DNA of 64,000 nucleotides from Nostocoides sp. (GCA_016702415.1 JADJEA010000001.1:415001-479000), one strand, 5' to 3'; counted from the stretch's first letter, positions 54,738 through 64,000 are shown. The notes: a model not told the origin generated them from the letters alone. Made by a program: numbers and translations.

Positions 54738-56172
54738 ATGTCTTTGCATGACGGACAGTCGCGGATGCGTCGACTCCGCATGGGGCTCCTTTTTGTTGGC
54801 CTTTGTGCTGTTTGCACTGCCACGACTGGGGTGACAACCCCTCTCGCGGCCTCCTCCGGTGAGTGGGTGCGAGACAGGAGCGGTCTCATGGTCCACTCGG
54901 GCGAGTACCGGGACCTCGGTCAAGTTCCGCCAGAGGCTGATGTGGAGCTGGCTGCGTCAGAGTACGTGGCCCAGGTGGCGCCAGAGGACTTTGGTGGCGC
55001 CTGGTTCGACAGGGAGAACGGCCACGTGGTCCTGGCCGCTGCGACACCGCGCGGTGCATCGATCATCACATCGTTGCGAGAAGGTGCCACGTCCATAAGT
55101 GCTGCTCTTTCGAAGTCTACGGCCGAATCGCGTGAGATGGATGCGAAGGCTGATAAAGGGCTCCCGGCCCTCACCGCCGGCCTCAAGTCGGGCCGCATCG
55201 AGCAGCGCCTCGTGACATACGACAGTCAGTTCCTGATGAGAGTGCAAGACCGCCTGACCCAGTTTTCGTCCACTGACGGAATTGGTGAACCCGTTTGGAT
55301 GACCCGTGTGGACGTTGCCAACAATCGAGTCATCGTGACGGTTGACCAGTTCACGCAGGACCTCGCGCAAGAGATAGTCACCACCTTTGGGCCTGACGTG
55401 GTTGCAGTCGAAGTTGCCAGCGATCCGGTCCCCGTCGTGCCGGCGGCCGGGCGCTGGAACGACACATCAACAGGCGGCTTCTACGGGGGAGCCCGCCTCA
55501 GTCTCGGTTGCACGGATGCGTTCTCGTGGTATTGGGATCGACCCACATGATGCTGACCGCCGGACACTGCATCCCTAGTGGCGGGACCGTAGCGACGACT
55601 GCCGAGCATGGGAAGTGTCGCGTCGGGGTCTCGAGAGAACTGGAGCACGTCGGTCGGGACGCAGTACCTCACTGGTCAGACGACCTATCGGGGGGACATG
55701 GCGCTGATTAGCCTGTCCTCGGGGAAGACGTCGGCAGGGCGCATCTATCGAGGGAACTCTGAGTCGACATCGAGCTCACGAGTCGCAGGGATGATGTCCC
55801 GGTCGTCACAGGCAAACGACCAGTTCTGCACGGGCGGCGCGTCCAGAAAAGCCGACGGTAGCGCCGGTCCGGGTGAGATCTGTGGGTGGACCGTCGATGT
55901 GGTTGGGGTCAATTACGAATACTCCCCGGGTCACTGGTGGCGCAACATCGTTCGCTCTAAGACCAAGACAGGCTGGTGCAATCGGCCAGGTGATTCCGGG
56001 CGCACCGGTCTATATCGTCTCTGGGAGCGACGTCTACGCCAAGGGCATTCTCGACGGCGCGGGCGGCGGTGGCTCGGACTATTACGGTGGCACCTTGGAC
56101 AAATGCAAGGTCGACTTCACAGACATCTATCAGGCCTACTATGGCTTTCCCGGCGCCATCCGGACAGGCTGA
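54738..56172 (+). pseudogene. Secreted trypsin-like serine protease, frameshifted
   Basis: Signal peptide MRRLRMGLLFVGLCAVCTAT... then a pro-region of about 200 residues. The protease domain has catalytic His in MLTAGHCIPSGG, Asp in YRGDMALISL and Ser in GDSG followed by PVYIVSG, as in alpha-lytic/streptogrisin-type enzymes. Three or so indels (near 55530, 55610 and 55995) divide the domain between frames. Start ATG 54738 follows a GGAG ribosome site and a TTGACG promoter-like box. Followed by a lipoprotein after 5 bp. Confidence 0.75.
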
Positions 56173-56177
56173 CGTGA

Positions 56178-56549
56178 ATGGCCGCCTGGCGCCGTAGGCT
56201 GGTGATTGTGGCAGTGGCCACGGTGATGTCGGCTGCCAGTTGTTCCGGAGCGCGCGATGCATCCGCCGCCTTGGTGGGCTACCGCCTCGGCGCCACGGAT
56301 CGTGAGTTGGTCCTCGTGGTGGAGACCGGCCCGGAGGATGAGATCGACAAAGCCGTGATCCTCACTGAGGACTCGTCTCGCGTCAAGGTCGACGTCAAGA
56401 TGAAGCAGGCTCAGGGCCTGCAGCCAGCGCAAGCGATCCGTCATGAAGTGAGCGTCGTCTTGACCGCACCTCTGGGCCAGCGGGAGGTGCAAGCGTCGAC
56501 TGGTCGGGCATTGGATAAGGTTGCCCAGCTAGATGCTGAGCCCAAGTGA
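56178..56549 (+). CDS. Lipoprotein of unknown function (123 aa)
   Basis: MAAWRRRLVIVAVATVMSAA followed by SC gives a lipobox (MSAASC). The mature part is small and soluble, with acidic patches (VETGPEDEIDKAVILTEDSS). It directly follows the protease and is likely co-expressed. No family recognised. Intact. Confidence 0.65.
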   Translation: MAAWRRRLVIVAVATVMSAASCSGARDASAALVGYRLGATDRELVLVVETGPEDEIDKAVILTEDSSRVKVDVKMKQAQGLQPAQAIRHEVSVVLTAPLGQREVQASTGRALDKVAQLDAEPK

Positions 56550-56572
56550 ATCGTACCTGGCTGCTGCGATGA

Positions 56573-56727
56573 CGCTGGCGCCAGCAACGGCGGCACCGAA
56601 GCCGTCAACGGCCTCATCGAACTCCACCGACGCATCGCCCGCGGCTTCCGCAACCTCGACAACTACCGGATGCTCCTCATCGGTGGCGGGCTGCAACTAT
56701 GACCCCACACCAAACGGCGAAGAGCCA
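56573..56727 (+). mobile_element. ISL3-family remnant (3' end)
   Basis: Coding remnant SNGGTEAVNGLIELHRRIAR, GFRNLDNYRMLLIGGG is the C-terminal signature of ISL3 transposases, followed by the terminal repeat ACCAAACGGCGAAGAGCC (reverse GGCTCTTCGCCGTTTGGT), typical of ISL3 ends. The rest of the element is absent. Confidence 0.65.
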
Positions 56728-56787
56728 CTTTGCATGCCTCCGACCAGTGAGGTGTTCCAGCGTCTTTGTCCGCTTGGGGGCGGGTGA

Positions 56788-57881
56788 TCAGACCACATTG
56801 GGGTCGTCTGGGTTGGGTTGATTGTTGCGGGTGGCTCGGTGGTAGGCAAGCCGGGTGTGGGCGGCCTGGGTGAGGCCGTCGCGGCGGGCTTGCCGGATGG
56901 CGGGGCCGCGGCCGGTGTGTTCGTCCTCGGGGTGACGTAGCCGATGCCGGAGTGCAGTCGTCGGGTGTTGTACTCGTTCTGGACGACGGCGAGCTCGGCT
57001 CGCAGGACGGCGGGGTCGGTGATCGCCAGCAGGTGGGGCCATTCCCGTTTGGTGGTGCCGTTGAGCGATTCGATCCAGGCTTGATCGGTCGGGGTCGAGG
57101 GGCGCCCGAAATGCTGGGCGATGGCGACCATGGCCATGAATTTGCGGGTGTTCCCGGCGATCATCTGGGAGCCGTTGTCCGAGACGGCTAGCAGGATCGG
57201 GGTCAGCTCGTCCTCACCGTCGAGGTGCAGCGACCGACCGATCGCGTCGGCCCGGTCCAGGGCCGGCTGCAGCAGGCCCTCGGCGTCCAAGGCCTGCTCG
57301 AACGCGAGCTGGACCTGGGTGTGGGTTTCCTCGGCGGAGACGACGTGGGTGATCCACTTGCGAGAGACCAGGTCCTCGATGATCAGCACCGCCATCCCGG
57401 CTTTCGGGAAGTGGGTGGTGTCGTAGATCCAGATCGAGTTCGGGGTGTAGGTGGCCCAGTCCGGGAACGGCCGCCGCTGGCCCCGGGGTGGCCGTGGCGG
57501 CTGACGAAACCGCAGGCCATGATCGTGTAGGACCCGGCGTACCGTGGCTGGGCAGGCCCAGAACAGGTGCTCGTAGGAGCCCCGGTGGGCCAGCCGGCGG
57601 TGGGAGAAGTCCTTCTCCCCGAACCGGTCGAACGCCGTCAGGATCGCCTCCAGCTCGGCCGGGGTGAGGCCGTTGACCGACCCACCCGGGCGGGCATCGA
57701 CCAACCCGTCCACGCGGTCGGCCCGACCGGTCCACCGTCGGGCTCGGCGCACGTCCACCCCGAGCACCGCACACGCCTTCACCAGGGGCCAGCCCTGACT
57801 GGTGGCCTGCTCGATCAGCCCCAGCAGTGCCTGTTTGGTCGCCGCGTCGACTCGGGCTGGGACCGGGCTGGTGGGCATCAA
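56788..57881 (-). pseudogene. IS3-family transposase orfB, copy B
   Basis: Begins MMPTSPVPARVDAATKQALL. Integrase catalytic residues: D in IYDTTHFPKAG, D in AVSDNGSQMIAG and E in WIESLNGTTKREW. A missing G near 56930 (CTCGGGGTGA against CTCGGGGGTGA in copy C) shifts the last ~45 residues; the normal end is PDDPNVV-stop at 56788. The core is intact. Confidence 0.85.
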
Positions 57882-58216
57882 CCCCGCCCCCCTTTTCCCT
57901 CCAGGAGGGTCAGTTTCACGGCCAGCTCTTTCACTGCTTCGGACAATCGGGCGATCTCCGCGTTCGCGTCCGCCAATTCGACATCCTTGGCCGACCTTCC
58001 TGGGGTGCCCGGCTTCGATGCCGCCAACGCGGCCATCGCCCCGTCCTTGGCGACCTGACGGACCCGGATGATCGTGGAACGGTCCACCCCGGCCTCGGAC
58101 GCAGCCTGCCCGATCGAGACCTCGTCACGGACCAGCCGCAACCAGATCTCGTACTTCGCCGACGGCGACAAGATCGTCTTCGGCCAGCGCTTACGCGGTG
58201 TCTCGCTGGTACTCAT
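57878..58216 (-). CDS. IS3-family transposase orfA, copy B
   Basis: 112 residues, MSTSETPRKRWPKTILSPSA, with HTH and heptad-like C-terminus, ending LLEGKGGRG-stop. The stop overlaps the orfB start (TGATG). In IS3 elements a -1 frameshift makes the fused transposase; the AAAAGGGGGG run just before the stop is a plausible slippery site. Confidence 0.85.
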   Translation of the reverse strand: MSTSETPRKRWPKTILSPSAKYEIWLRLVRDEVSIGQAASEAGVDRSTIIRVRQVAKDGAMAALAASKPGTPGRSAKDVELADANAEIARLSEAVKELAVKLTLLEGKGGRG

Positions 58217-58305
58217 CGTGCCCTCCTACAGGCTCTGCACGACCGTACCGATGTGGTCTGATCCCCACCCCAAAGCGGACACGAACGCTGAAGCAAACCA
58301 ACCAG

Positions 58306-58505
58306 GACCTTCAGTTGTGCAAAGTGCCTCGTACGTGGTCGCGCAATCTTGGTTGCATCCCGACAGTTGTCGTCGTCGTTATGAAGTGCTCTTCGAGTTG
58401 GTCGGGGAGCCCGGGCTTAGGGGTTTGACCAGCCTCGGCCCGTTCGGTTGTGGAAAGGGGTTGGTTCGCAATGTCTGCGATAGCGCAAGCACCGGTGATG
58501 GTGTC
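58306..58505. other. Unique 200-bp segment between IS3 copies
   Basis: A minus-strand frame ending about 58311 (CAIADIANQPLSTTERAEAG...) is unrecognised and may be the 3' end of a gene cut by copy C. Nothing else is visible. Confidence 0.3.
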
Positions 58506-58971
58506 TGAGGTGTTCCAGCGTCTTTGTCCGCTTGGGGGCGGGTGATCAGACCACATTGGGGTCGTCTGGGTTGGGTTGATTGTTGCGGGTGGCTCGGTGG
58601 TAGGCAAGCCGGGTGTGGGCGGCCTGGGTGAGGCCGTCGCGGCGGGCTTGCCGGATGGCGGGGCCGCGGCCGGTGTGTTCGTCCTCGGGGGTGACGTAGC
58701 CGATGCCGGAGTGCAGTCGTCGGGTGTTGTACTCGTTCTGGACGACGGCGAGCTCGGCTCGCAGGACGGCGGGGTCGGTGATCGCCAGCAGGTGGGGCCA
58801 TTCCCGTTTGGTGGTGCCGTTGAGCGATTCGATCCAGGCTTGATCGGTCGGGGTTGAGGGGCGCCCGAAGTGCTGGGCGATGGCGACCATGGCCATGAAT
58901 TTGCGGGTGTTCCCGGCGATCATCTGGGAGCCGTTGTCCGAGACGGCTAGCAGGATCGGGGTCAGCTCGTC
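58506..58971 (-). mobile_element. IS3-family element, copy C (left 466 bp only)
   Basis: Identical to the left part of copy B and encoding the orfB C-terminus (DNGSQMIAGNTRK ... PDDPNVV) in an intact frame. Cut at 58971 by IS256 copy 4; the remaining ~1.1 kb does not follow that copy, so it was lost by deletion or recombination. Confidence 0.88.
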
Positions 58972-60420
58972 GAGCAATGATCAGAACCTGTGGATGGCCC
59001 TCGGCGGGGCGGGCGTGAAGAGTCGCACCTCCCCGAGGAAGATCTGAAGTCCAAGTAGCTCTGATCAGGACCGGCGTTGACGCGCTGGTTCGGGAAGGTG
59101 CGCTCATGCTCACCGTAGTTGACGATGCCCACGACACGCACGCTGCGGCGGCGGTGGGTGGTGACCTGTTGGACGAGCTGGCCCGTGAGGGCGCTCGGCG
59201 GATGCTGGCGGCGGCGTTGCAGGCCGAGGTCTCCGCCTATGTCGACGCCCACGCCGGCGAGGTCGACGAGCATGGCCACCGGCTGGTCGTGCGTAACGGC
59301 ACCCACGCCCCGCGCCTGGTGGCGACCGCGGCTGGGGCGGTTCCGGTCAAACAACCCAGAGTCAACGACAAGCGCACCGATCCGGTGACGGGAGAACGGG
59401 TTCGTTTCGCTTCGGCGATCCTGCCGGCGTGGGCGCGGAAGTCTCCGCAGGTCGCTGAAGTGCTGCCGCTGCTGTACCTACACGGCCTGTCCAGCGGGGA
59501 CTTCACCCCCGCCCTGGAGGGTTCTTCGGGTCCGCGGCAGGCCTGTCCCCGGCGACCGTGACACGCTTGACAGCGCAGTGGCAGGACGAGGCCCGAGTCT
59601 TCAACGCCCGGTCGTTGGCCGAGGTCGACTATGTACCTGTGGGTCGACGGGATCCACGTCAAGGTCCGCCTCGAGAGCGACAAGATCTGCCTGCTGGTGA
59701 TGATCGGGGTCCGCGCCGACGGCACGAAGGAGCTGGTCGCCCTGGCCGACGGGTTCCGCGAGTCATCCGAGTCGTGGGCGGACCTGCTGCGCGACTGCAA
59801 ACGGCGTGGCATGCGGGCCCCGGTGCTCGCGGTCGGGGACGGCGCGCTGGGGTTCTGGAAGGCGGTCCGGGACGTCTTCCCCGCCACGCGCGAGCAGCGG
59901 TGCTGGTTCCACAAGATCGCGAATGTCCTTGCCGCACTGCCGAAGTCGGCCCACCCAGGCGCGAAGAAGGCCCTGGCGGAGATCTGGAACGCCGAGAGCA
60001 AGGACCACGCCGCCCGGGCCGCGGCCTCTTTCGTGGCGGAGTACGGCGGCAAGTGGCCCAAGGCCGCCGCGAAGATCACCGACGACCTCGACGTGCTCCT
60101 CGCGTTCTACGACTACCCGGGCGAGCACTGGATCCACCTGCGCACCACCAACCCCATCGAATCCACATTCGCCACCGTCCGCCTCCGCCAGCGGGTGACC
60201 AAAGGACCCGGCTCGAGAGCCGCCGGCATCGCCATGGCGTTCAAGCTGATCCAGTCAGCCCAACGCCGCTGGCGAGCGGTCAACGCACCCCACCTGGTCG
60301 CCCTCGTCCGAGCCGGTGCCCGCTTCGACAAAGGCGTTCTGCTCGAACGAGACGACGACCAACCAGGAGGTGACCAACTCGCCTCATGACACACCGATCC
60401 ACAGGTCTTGACAATTCCTC
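58972..60420 (+). mobile_element. IS256-family element, copy 4
   Basis: 1449 bp, opposite orientation to copies 1-3. Left flank CAGCTCGTC (inside IS3 copy C) does not match right flank ACCACCTCA: no target duplication, hence a recombination product. Confidence 0.9.
59106..60389 (+). pseudogene. IS256-family transposase, copy 4
   Basis: A G missing at about 59516 (GGAGGGTT against GGAGGGGTT) and GT missing at about 59630 (TATGTACC against TATGTGTACC) put residues ~139-176 out of frame; together they remove three bases, so the ends are in phase. The DDE residues lie in the restored frame. Confidence 0.88.
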
Positions 60421-60426
60421 ACCACC

Positions 60427-61122
60427 TCAAAGCCCACCACGCCACGGGGCTCTGTCACGATCGGCGTCACGCTGCGACTCCAAAGCTTTGACCAGCTCGG
60501 CCAATGACGCGAGCATCTGCTCGTCACTCGGCGGAGTACCGCGATACACGGAGGCAGCGAGCCTGGCCTCAAGTGCCGACGCCCCCAGCTCAACTGAGGT
60601 TCCGCGCAGGCGCGCCCAGCGCTCGGCCAGCGCGCTGAAAGCAGGTGATGAGACTACGGACTGGAATGCCTGATGCGCAGGCGCTCCCCCTTGGTCGATG
60701 ATCAAGTCGTCGGCCTTAACGCCTACCACCTCGGCAATCGCCTGGATGAGGGCCGGAGGCACCGCAGCGTTGCTGCGGGCCTGCCAATCGAAGACATCCC
60801 GCGGCGCGACGTCCCACCCGCGCTGGGTGAGTCTTGCAGCGAGAGAACTCGGCTTAAGCCCCGCCGTGTGCATAGCTCGCTTGAGCGCGCGGGCGTTAAG
60901 CGAGCGGCTGGAGTCAGGCACAAGTCCGAGCATCGCTGCGACCGGGTCCTGAGCCAGTGGTGGTGCGCCGTGAGCCGCCTCCCACAGCAAGTCGGCGGTA
61001 TCGAGCAATTCGAGCACCTCAGGCCCGTGACCGGAATCGATTCCCTCTCGGCCGAGGTTGGTGCCAGTGACGTTCTCGTCAACCAGCCGTGCGAACTCCG
61101 ACTCCCAGCGCTCGTCCGTCAT
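60427..61122 (-). CDS. Sigma-factor-associated HTH protein
   Basis: 231 residues from ATG 61122 (MTDERWESEFARLVDENVTG). The central region SLNARALKRAMHTAGLKPSS followed by LAARLTQRGWDVAPRDVFDW looks like an XRE-type HTH; no membrane segment is seen. Its ATG overlaps the stop of the sigma gene (ATGA), so it is probably a co-expressed regulator or cytoplasmic anti-sigma-like partner. Inference from position; intact. Confidence 0.6.
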   Translation of the reverse strand: MTDERWESEFARLVDENVTGTNLGREGIDSGHGPEVLELLDTADLLWEAAHGAPPLAQDPVAAMLGLVPDSSRSLNARALKRAMHTAGLKPSSLAARLTQRGWDVAPRDVFDWQARSNAAVPPALIQAIAEVVGVKADDLIIDQGGAPAHQAFQSVVSSPAFSALAERWARLRGTSVELGASALEARLAASVYRGTPPSDEQMLASLAELVKALESQRDADRDRAPWRGGL

Positions 61123-61320
61123 GGTTTCACCCCTTCCTGTTCCAGCGCTTCCCTGAGGTCTCTCAGCGCTCTTGTCGCCATCTGACTGATCCTGGCCGGC
61201 GATACGCCCAGCTCCGCGGCGACTTCCTGACGCGGGCGGCCCTTCGCCACGTACTCCCAAGCGACGCGCCGGTGGCGATCGTCGAGAACAGACAGTTTGT
61301 CCCAGGCCGAGGCTGCCGCT

Positions 61321-62770
61321 GAGCAATGATCAGAACCTGTGGATGGCCCTCGGCGGGGCGGGCGTGAAGAGTCGCACCTCCCCGAGGAAGATCTGAAGTC
61401 CAAGTAGCTCTGATCAGGACCGGCGTTGACGCGCTGGTTCGGGAAGGTGCGCTCATGCTCACCGTAGTTGACGATGCCCACGACACGCACGCTCGGCGGC
61501 GGTGGGTGGTGACCTGTTGGACGAGCTGGCCCGTGAGGGCGCTCGGCGGATGCTGGCGGCGGCGTTGCAGGCCGAGGTCTCCGCCTATGTCGACGCCCAC
61601 GCCGGCGAGGTCGACGAGCATGGCCACCGGCTGGTCGTGCGTAACGGCACCCACGCCCCGCGCCTGGTGGCGACCGCGGCTGGGGCGGTTCCGGTCAAAC
61701 AACCCAGAGTCAACGACAAGCGCACCGATCCGGTGACGGGAGAACGGGTTCGTTTCGCTTCGGCGATCCTGCCGGCGTGGGCGCGAAGTCTCCGCAGGTC
61801 GCTGAAGTGCTGCCGCTGCTGTACCTACACGGCCTGTCCAGCGGGGACTTCACCCCCGCCCTGGAGGGGTTCTTCGGGTCCGCGGCAGGCCTGTCCCCGG
61901 CGACCGTGACACGCTTGACAGCGCAGTGGCAGGACGAGGCCCGAGTCTTCAACGCCCGGTCGTTGGCCGAGGTCGACTATGTGTACCTGTGGGTCGACGG
62001 GATCCACGTCAAGGTCCGCCTCGAGAGCGACAAGATCTGCCTGCTGGTGATGATCGGGGTCCGCGCCGACGGCACGAAGGAGCTGGTCGCCCTGGCCGAC
62101 GGGTTCCGCGAGTCATCCGAGTCGTGGGCGGACCTGCTGCGCGACTGCAAACGGCGTGGCATGCGGGCCCCGGTGCTCGCGGTCGGGGACGGCGCGCTGG
62201 GGTTCTGGAAGGCGGTCCGGGACGTCTTCCCCGCCACGCGCGAGCAGCGGTGCTGGTTCCACAAGATCGCGAATGTCCTTGCCGCACTGCCGAAGTCGGC
62301 CCACCCAGGCGCGAAGAAGGCCCTGGCGGAGATCTGGAACGCCGAGAGCAAGGACCACGCCGCCCGGGCCGCGGCCTCTTTCGTGGCGGAGTACGGCGGC
62401 AAGTGGCCCAAGGCCGCCGCGAAGATCACCGACGACCTCGACGTGCTCCTCGCGTTCTACGACTACCCGGGCGAGCACTGGATCCACCTGCGCACCACCA
62501 ACCCCATCGAATCCACATTCGCCACCGTCCGCCTCCGCCAGCGGGTGACCAAAGGACCCGGCTCGAGAGCCGCCGGCATCGCCATGGCGTTCAAGCTGAT
62601 CCAGTCAGCCCAACGCCGCTGGCGAGCGGTCAACGCACCCCACCTGGTCGCCCTCGTCCGAGCCGGTGCCCGCTTCGACAAAGGCGTTCTGCTCGAACGA
62701 GACGACGACCAACCAGGAGGTGACCAACTCGCCTCATGACACACCGATCCACAGGTCTTGACAATTCCTC
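61321..62770 (+). mobile_element. IS256-family element, copy 5
   Basis: 1450 bp; 9-bp duplication GCTGCCGCT (61312-61320 and 62771-62779). Inserted between the region 2 and region 4 parts of the sigma gene. Confidence 0.93.
61455..62739 (+). pseudogene. IS256-family transposase, copy 5
   Basis: Two single-base deletions: near 61491 (CACGCTCGGC against CACGCTGCGGC) and near 61784 (GCGCGAAG against GCGCGGAAG). The catalytic half (frame from about 61777) is complete. Confidence 0.88.
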
Positions 62771-63111
62771 GCTGCCGCTCGCTGCCGATCAACGGCCTCA
62801 ATCACGTCATCTTCGACAGTGGCCGGTACCGCACCGTCATGATCAGCAATCTGCGAACCCGACGCGTGTTGGATGTCGGTTGACTTCAGCAGATCGAGTG
62901 CGCGTCGGTGGGTCACCTTGACCAGCATCGCCTCCCAGTTCTGGACACCCTGGGGAGGCCGCTCCATCAGGGACACCATCGCCTTCATGACGGCGTCTTC
63001 GGCCTCGTGCGCCCGACCGGCTCCGCGCAAGGTGCGCGCGGCGACCCTGTACATCGCGTCGCGATGCTTCTCATACAGGGCCGCCCAGTCTGGTGGCGGG
63101 ACTGTCGTCAC

Positions 63112-63209
63112 CTCTTCCCTCCTCAGGTCTGGGGCGGCCTGTGATCGAGCCGGGCACTAGGTAGTCGATCTAAAAGGCTGTCGAGTTAGGGAACGCGGCG
63201 ACCAGGCCC
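63112..63209. promoter_or_regulatory. Upstream region of the sigma gene
   Basis: 98 bp between the sigma start and IS256 copy 6. The minus strand has CCTAACTCGACAGCC and TAGATC spaced like weak promoter boxes. Copy 6 truncates whatever lay further upstream. Confidence 0.3.
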
Positions 63210-64000
63210 GAGCAATGATCAGAACCTGTGGATGGCCCTCGGCGGGGCGGGCGTGAAGAGTCGCACCTCCCCGAGGAAGATCTGAAGTCCAAGTAGCTCT
63301 GATCAGGACCGGCGTTGACGCGCTGGTTCGGGAAGGTGCGCTCATGCTCACCGTAGTTGACGATGCCCACGACACGCACGCTGCGGCGGCGGTGGGTGGT
63401 GACCTGTTGGACGAGCTGGCCCGTGAGGGCGCTCGGCGGATGCTGGCGGCGGCGTTGCAGGCCGAGGTCTCCGCCTATGTCGACGCCCACGCCGGCGAGG
63501 TCGACGAGCATGGCCACCGGCTGGTCGTGCGTAACGGCACCCACGCCCCGCGCCTGGTGGCGACCGCGGCTGGGGCGGTTCCGGTCAAACAACCCAGAGT
63601 CAACGACAAGCGCACCGATCCGGTGACGGGAGAACGGGTTCGTTTCGCTTCGGCGATCCTGCCGGCGTGGGCGCGGAAGTCTCCGCAGGTCGCTGAAGTG
63701 CTGCCGCTGCTGTACCTACACGGCCTGTCCAGCGGGGACTTCACCCCCGCCCTGGAGGGGTTCTTCGGGTCCGCGGCAGGCCTGTCCCCGGCGACCGTGA
63801 CACGCTTGACAGCGCAGTGGCAGGACGAGGCCCGAGTCTTCAACGCCCGGTCGTTGGCCGAGGTCGACTATGTGTACCTGTGGGTCGACGGGATCCACGT
63901 CAAGGTCCGCCTCGAGAGCGACAAGATCTGCCTGCTGGTGATGATCGGGGTCCGCGCCGACGGCACGAAGGAGCTGGTCGCCCTGGCCGACGGGTTCCGC
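63210..64000 (+). mobile_element. IS256-family element, copy 6 (cut by window edge)
   Basis: Begins GAGCAATGATCAGAACCTGT at 63210 and is nearly identical to copies 4 and 5 as far as the window goes. Left flank ACCAGGCCC; the right flank is outside the window. Confidence 0.92.
63344..64000 (+). CDS. IS256-family transposase, copy 6 (partial)
   Basis: First 219 codons, from MLTVVDDAHD to about ALADGFR, read without any frameshift, including D182. It is the only copy in the window whose visible frame is undamaged; D246 and E353 lie beyond the edge. Confidence 0.9.
   Translation, partial: MLTVVDDAHDTHAAAAVGGDLLDELAREGARRMLAAALQAEVSAYVDAHAGEVDEHGHRLVVRNGTHAPRLVATAAGAVPVKQPRVNDKRTDPVTGERVRFASAILPAWARKSPQVAEVLPLLYLHGLSSGDFTPALEGFFGSAAGLSPATVTRLTAQWQDEARVFNARSLAEVDYVYLWVDGIHVKVRLESDKICLLVMIGVRADGTKELVALADGFR

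Larger units (their letters stand above)
56748..58300 (-). mobile_element. IS3-family element, copy B
   Basis: 1553 bp with the same TG...CA ends as copy A. 5-bp duplication ACCAG (56743-56747 and 58301-58305), so an intact insertion, next to the ISL3 remnant. Confidence 0.9.
61119..63111 (-). pseudogene. ECF-type sigma factor split by IS256 copy 5
   Basis: N-terminal part from ATG 63111: MTTVPPPDWAALYEKHRDAM ... HEAEDAVMKAMVSLMERPPQ (region 2) to AVDRQRAAA. After removing copy 5 and one duplication it continues SAWDKLSVLDDRHRRVAWEY ... RQEVAAELGVSPARISQMAT (region 4 HTH), ending at 61119. The joined frame is 177 residues without other damage, so the gene was functional until the insertion. 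Confidence 0.82.

Noticed and set aside
1..64000. tRNA, rRNA or riboswitch genes
   Set aside because: No cloverleaf-like or conserved RNA segments were noticed on either strand by eye; a covariance-model scan would be needed to exclude small RNAs.

Overview
The window is high-GC actinobacterial DNA. Dense short operons, frequent GTG starts and ATGA/GTGA overlaps, a DUF222-HNH endonuclease, an LtrA-type protein, a DipZ-like CcdA/thioredoxin fusion, an AztD-like zinc protein and cysteine-free ribosomal paralogues all point to an actinomycete. Intrasporangiaceae/Dermatophilaceae is my guess, not something the sequence proves.

Region 1 (1-13.1 kb) is chromosome-like. It holds an MFS transporter end, a DUF222-HNH protein, a vapBC pair next to a second decayed toxin-antitoxin locus and a lone CRISPR-like repeat, an AraC/VOC/DUF6157 cluster, a NarL-type two-component system, two membrane proteins, a serine hydrolase and a TetR-controlled oxidoreductase-LtrA operon. 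Region 2 (13.1-24.3 kb) is a zinc-related patch: a His-rich protein, an ArsR-type regulator, cysteine-free bL36, an S14 fragment and aztD behind a Zur-like box. It is followed by a heavily frameshifted tract with GntR/ABC, DinB, NmrA, VapBC, HNH, lipoprotein esterase, TetR and dipZ.

Region 3 (24.4-34 kb) carries a Fic protein, a universal stress protein, a complete tripartite tricarboxylate transporter (tctA-tctB-tctC, order 5'-C-B-A-3'), a quinone oxidoreductase/hydrolase fusion with an SDR under a divergent TetR, and a DUF6880-like protein. Region 4 (34.2-41.8 kb) is a type I restriction-modification operon, hsdM-hsdS-fic-hsdR, with a class II Fic gene that has its own palindrome-rich upstream region. 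A two-gene unit immediately 3' of hsdR has been hit twice by the same insertion sequence.

Region 5 (41.8-64 kb) is an insertion-sequence accumulation zone. There are six copies of one IS256-family element (four with matching 9-bp target duplications), three copies of an IS3-family element, an IS1380-family element with an IS256 copy inside it, an ISL3 remnant and a three-gene DDE/AAA transposon. Between them lie a secreted serine protease, a lipoprotein, an ECF-type sigma gene split by IS256, and a few unknown genes.

Two window-wide patterns stand out. First, GTATGC/GCATAC (usually GTATGCC/GGCATAC) occurs about 47 times by eye in the first 41.8 kb, and I found none in the last 22 kb. Second, frameshifts at short homopolymers are very common and differ between otherwise near-identical IS copies, so many 'pseudogenes' here may be sequencing errors. 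No tRNA or rRNA gene was seen.
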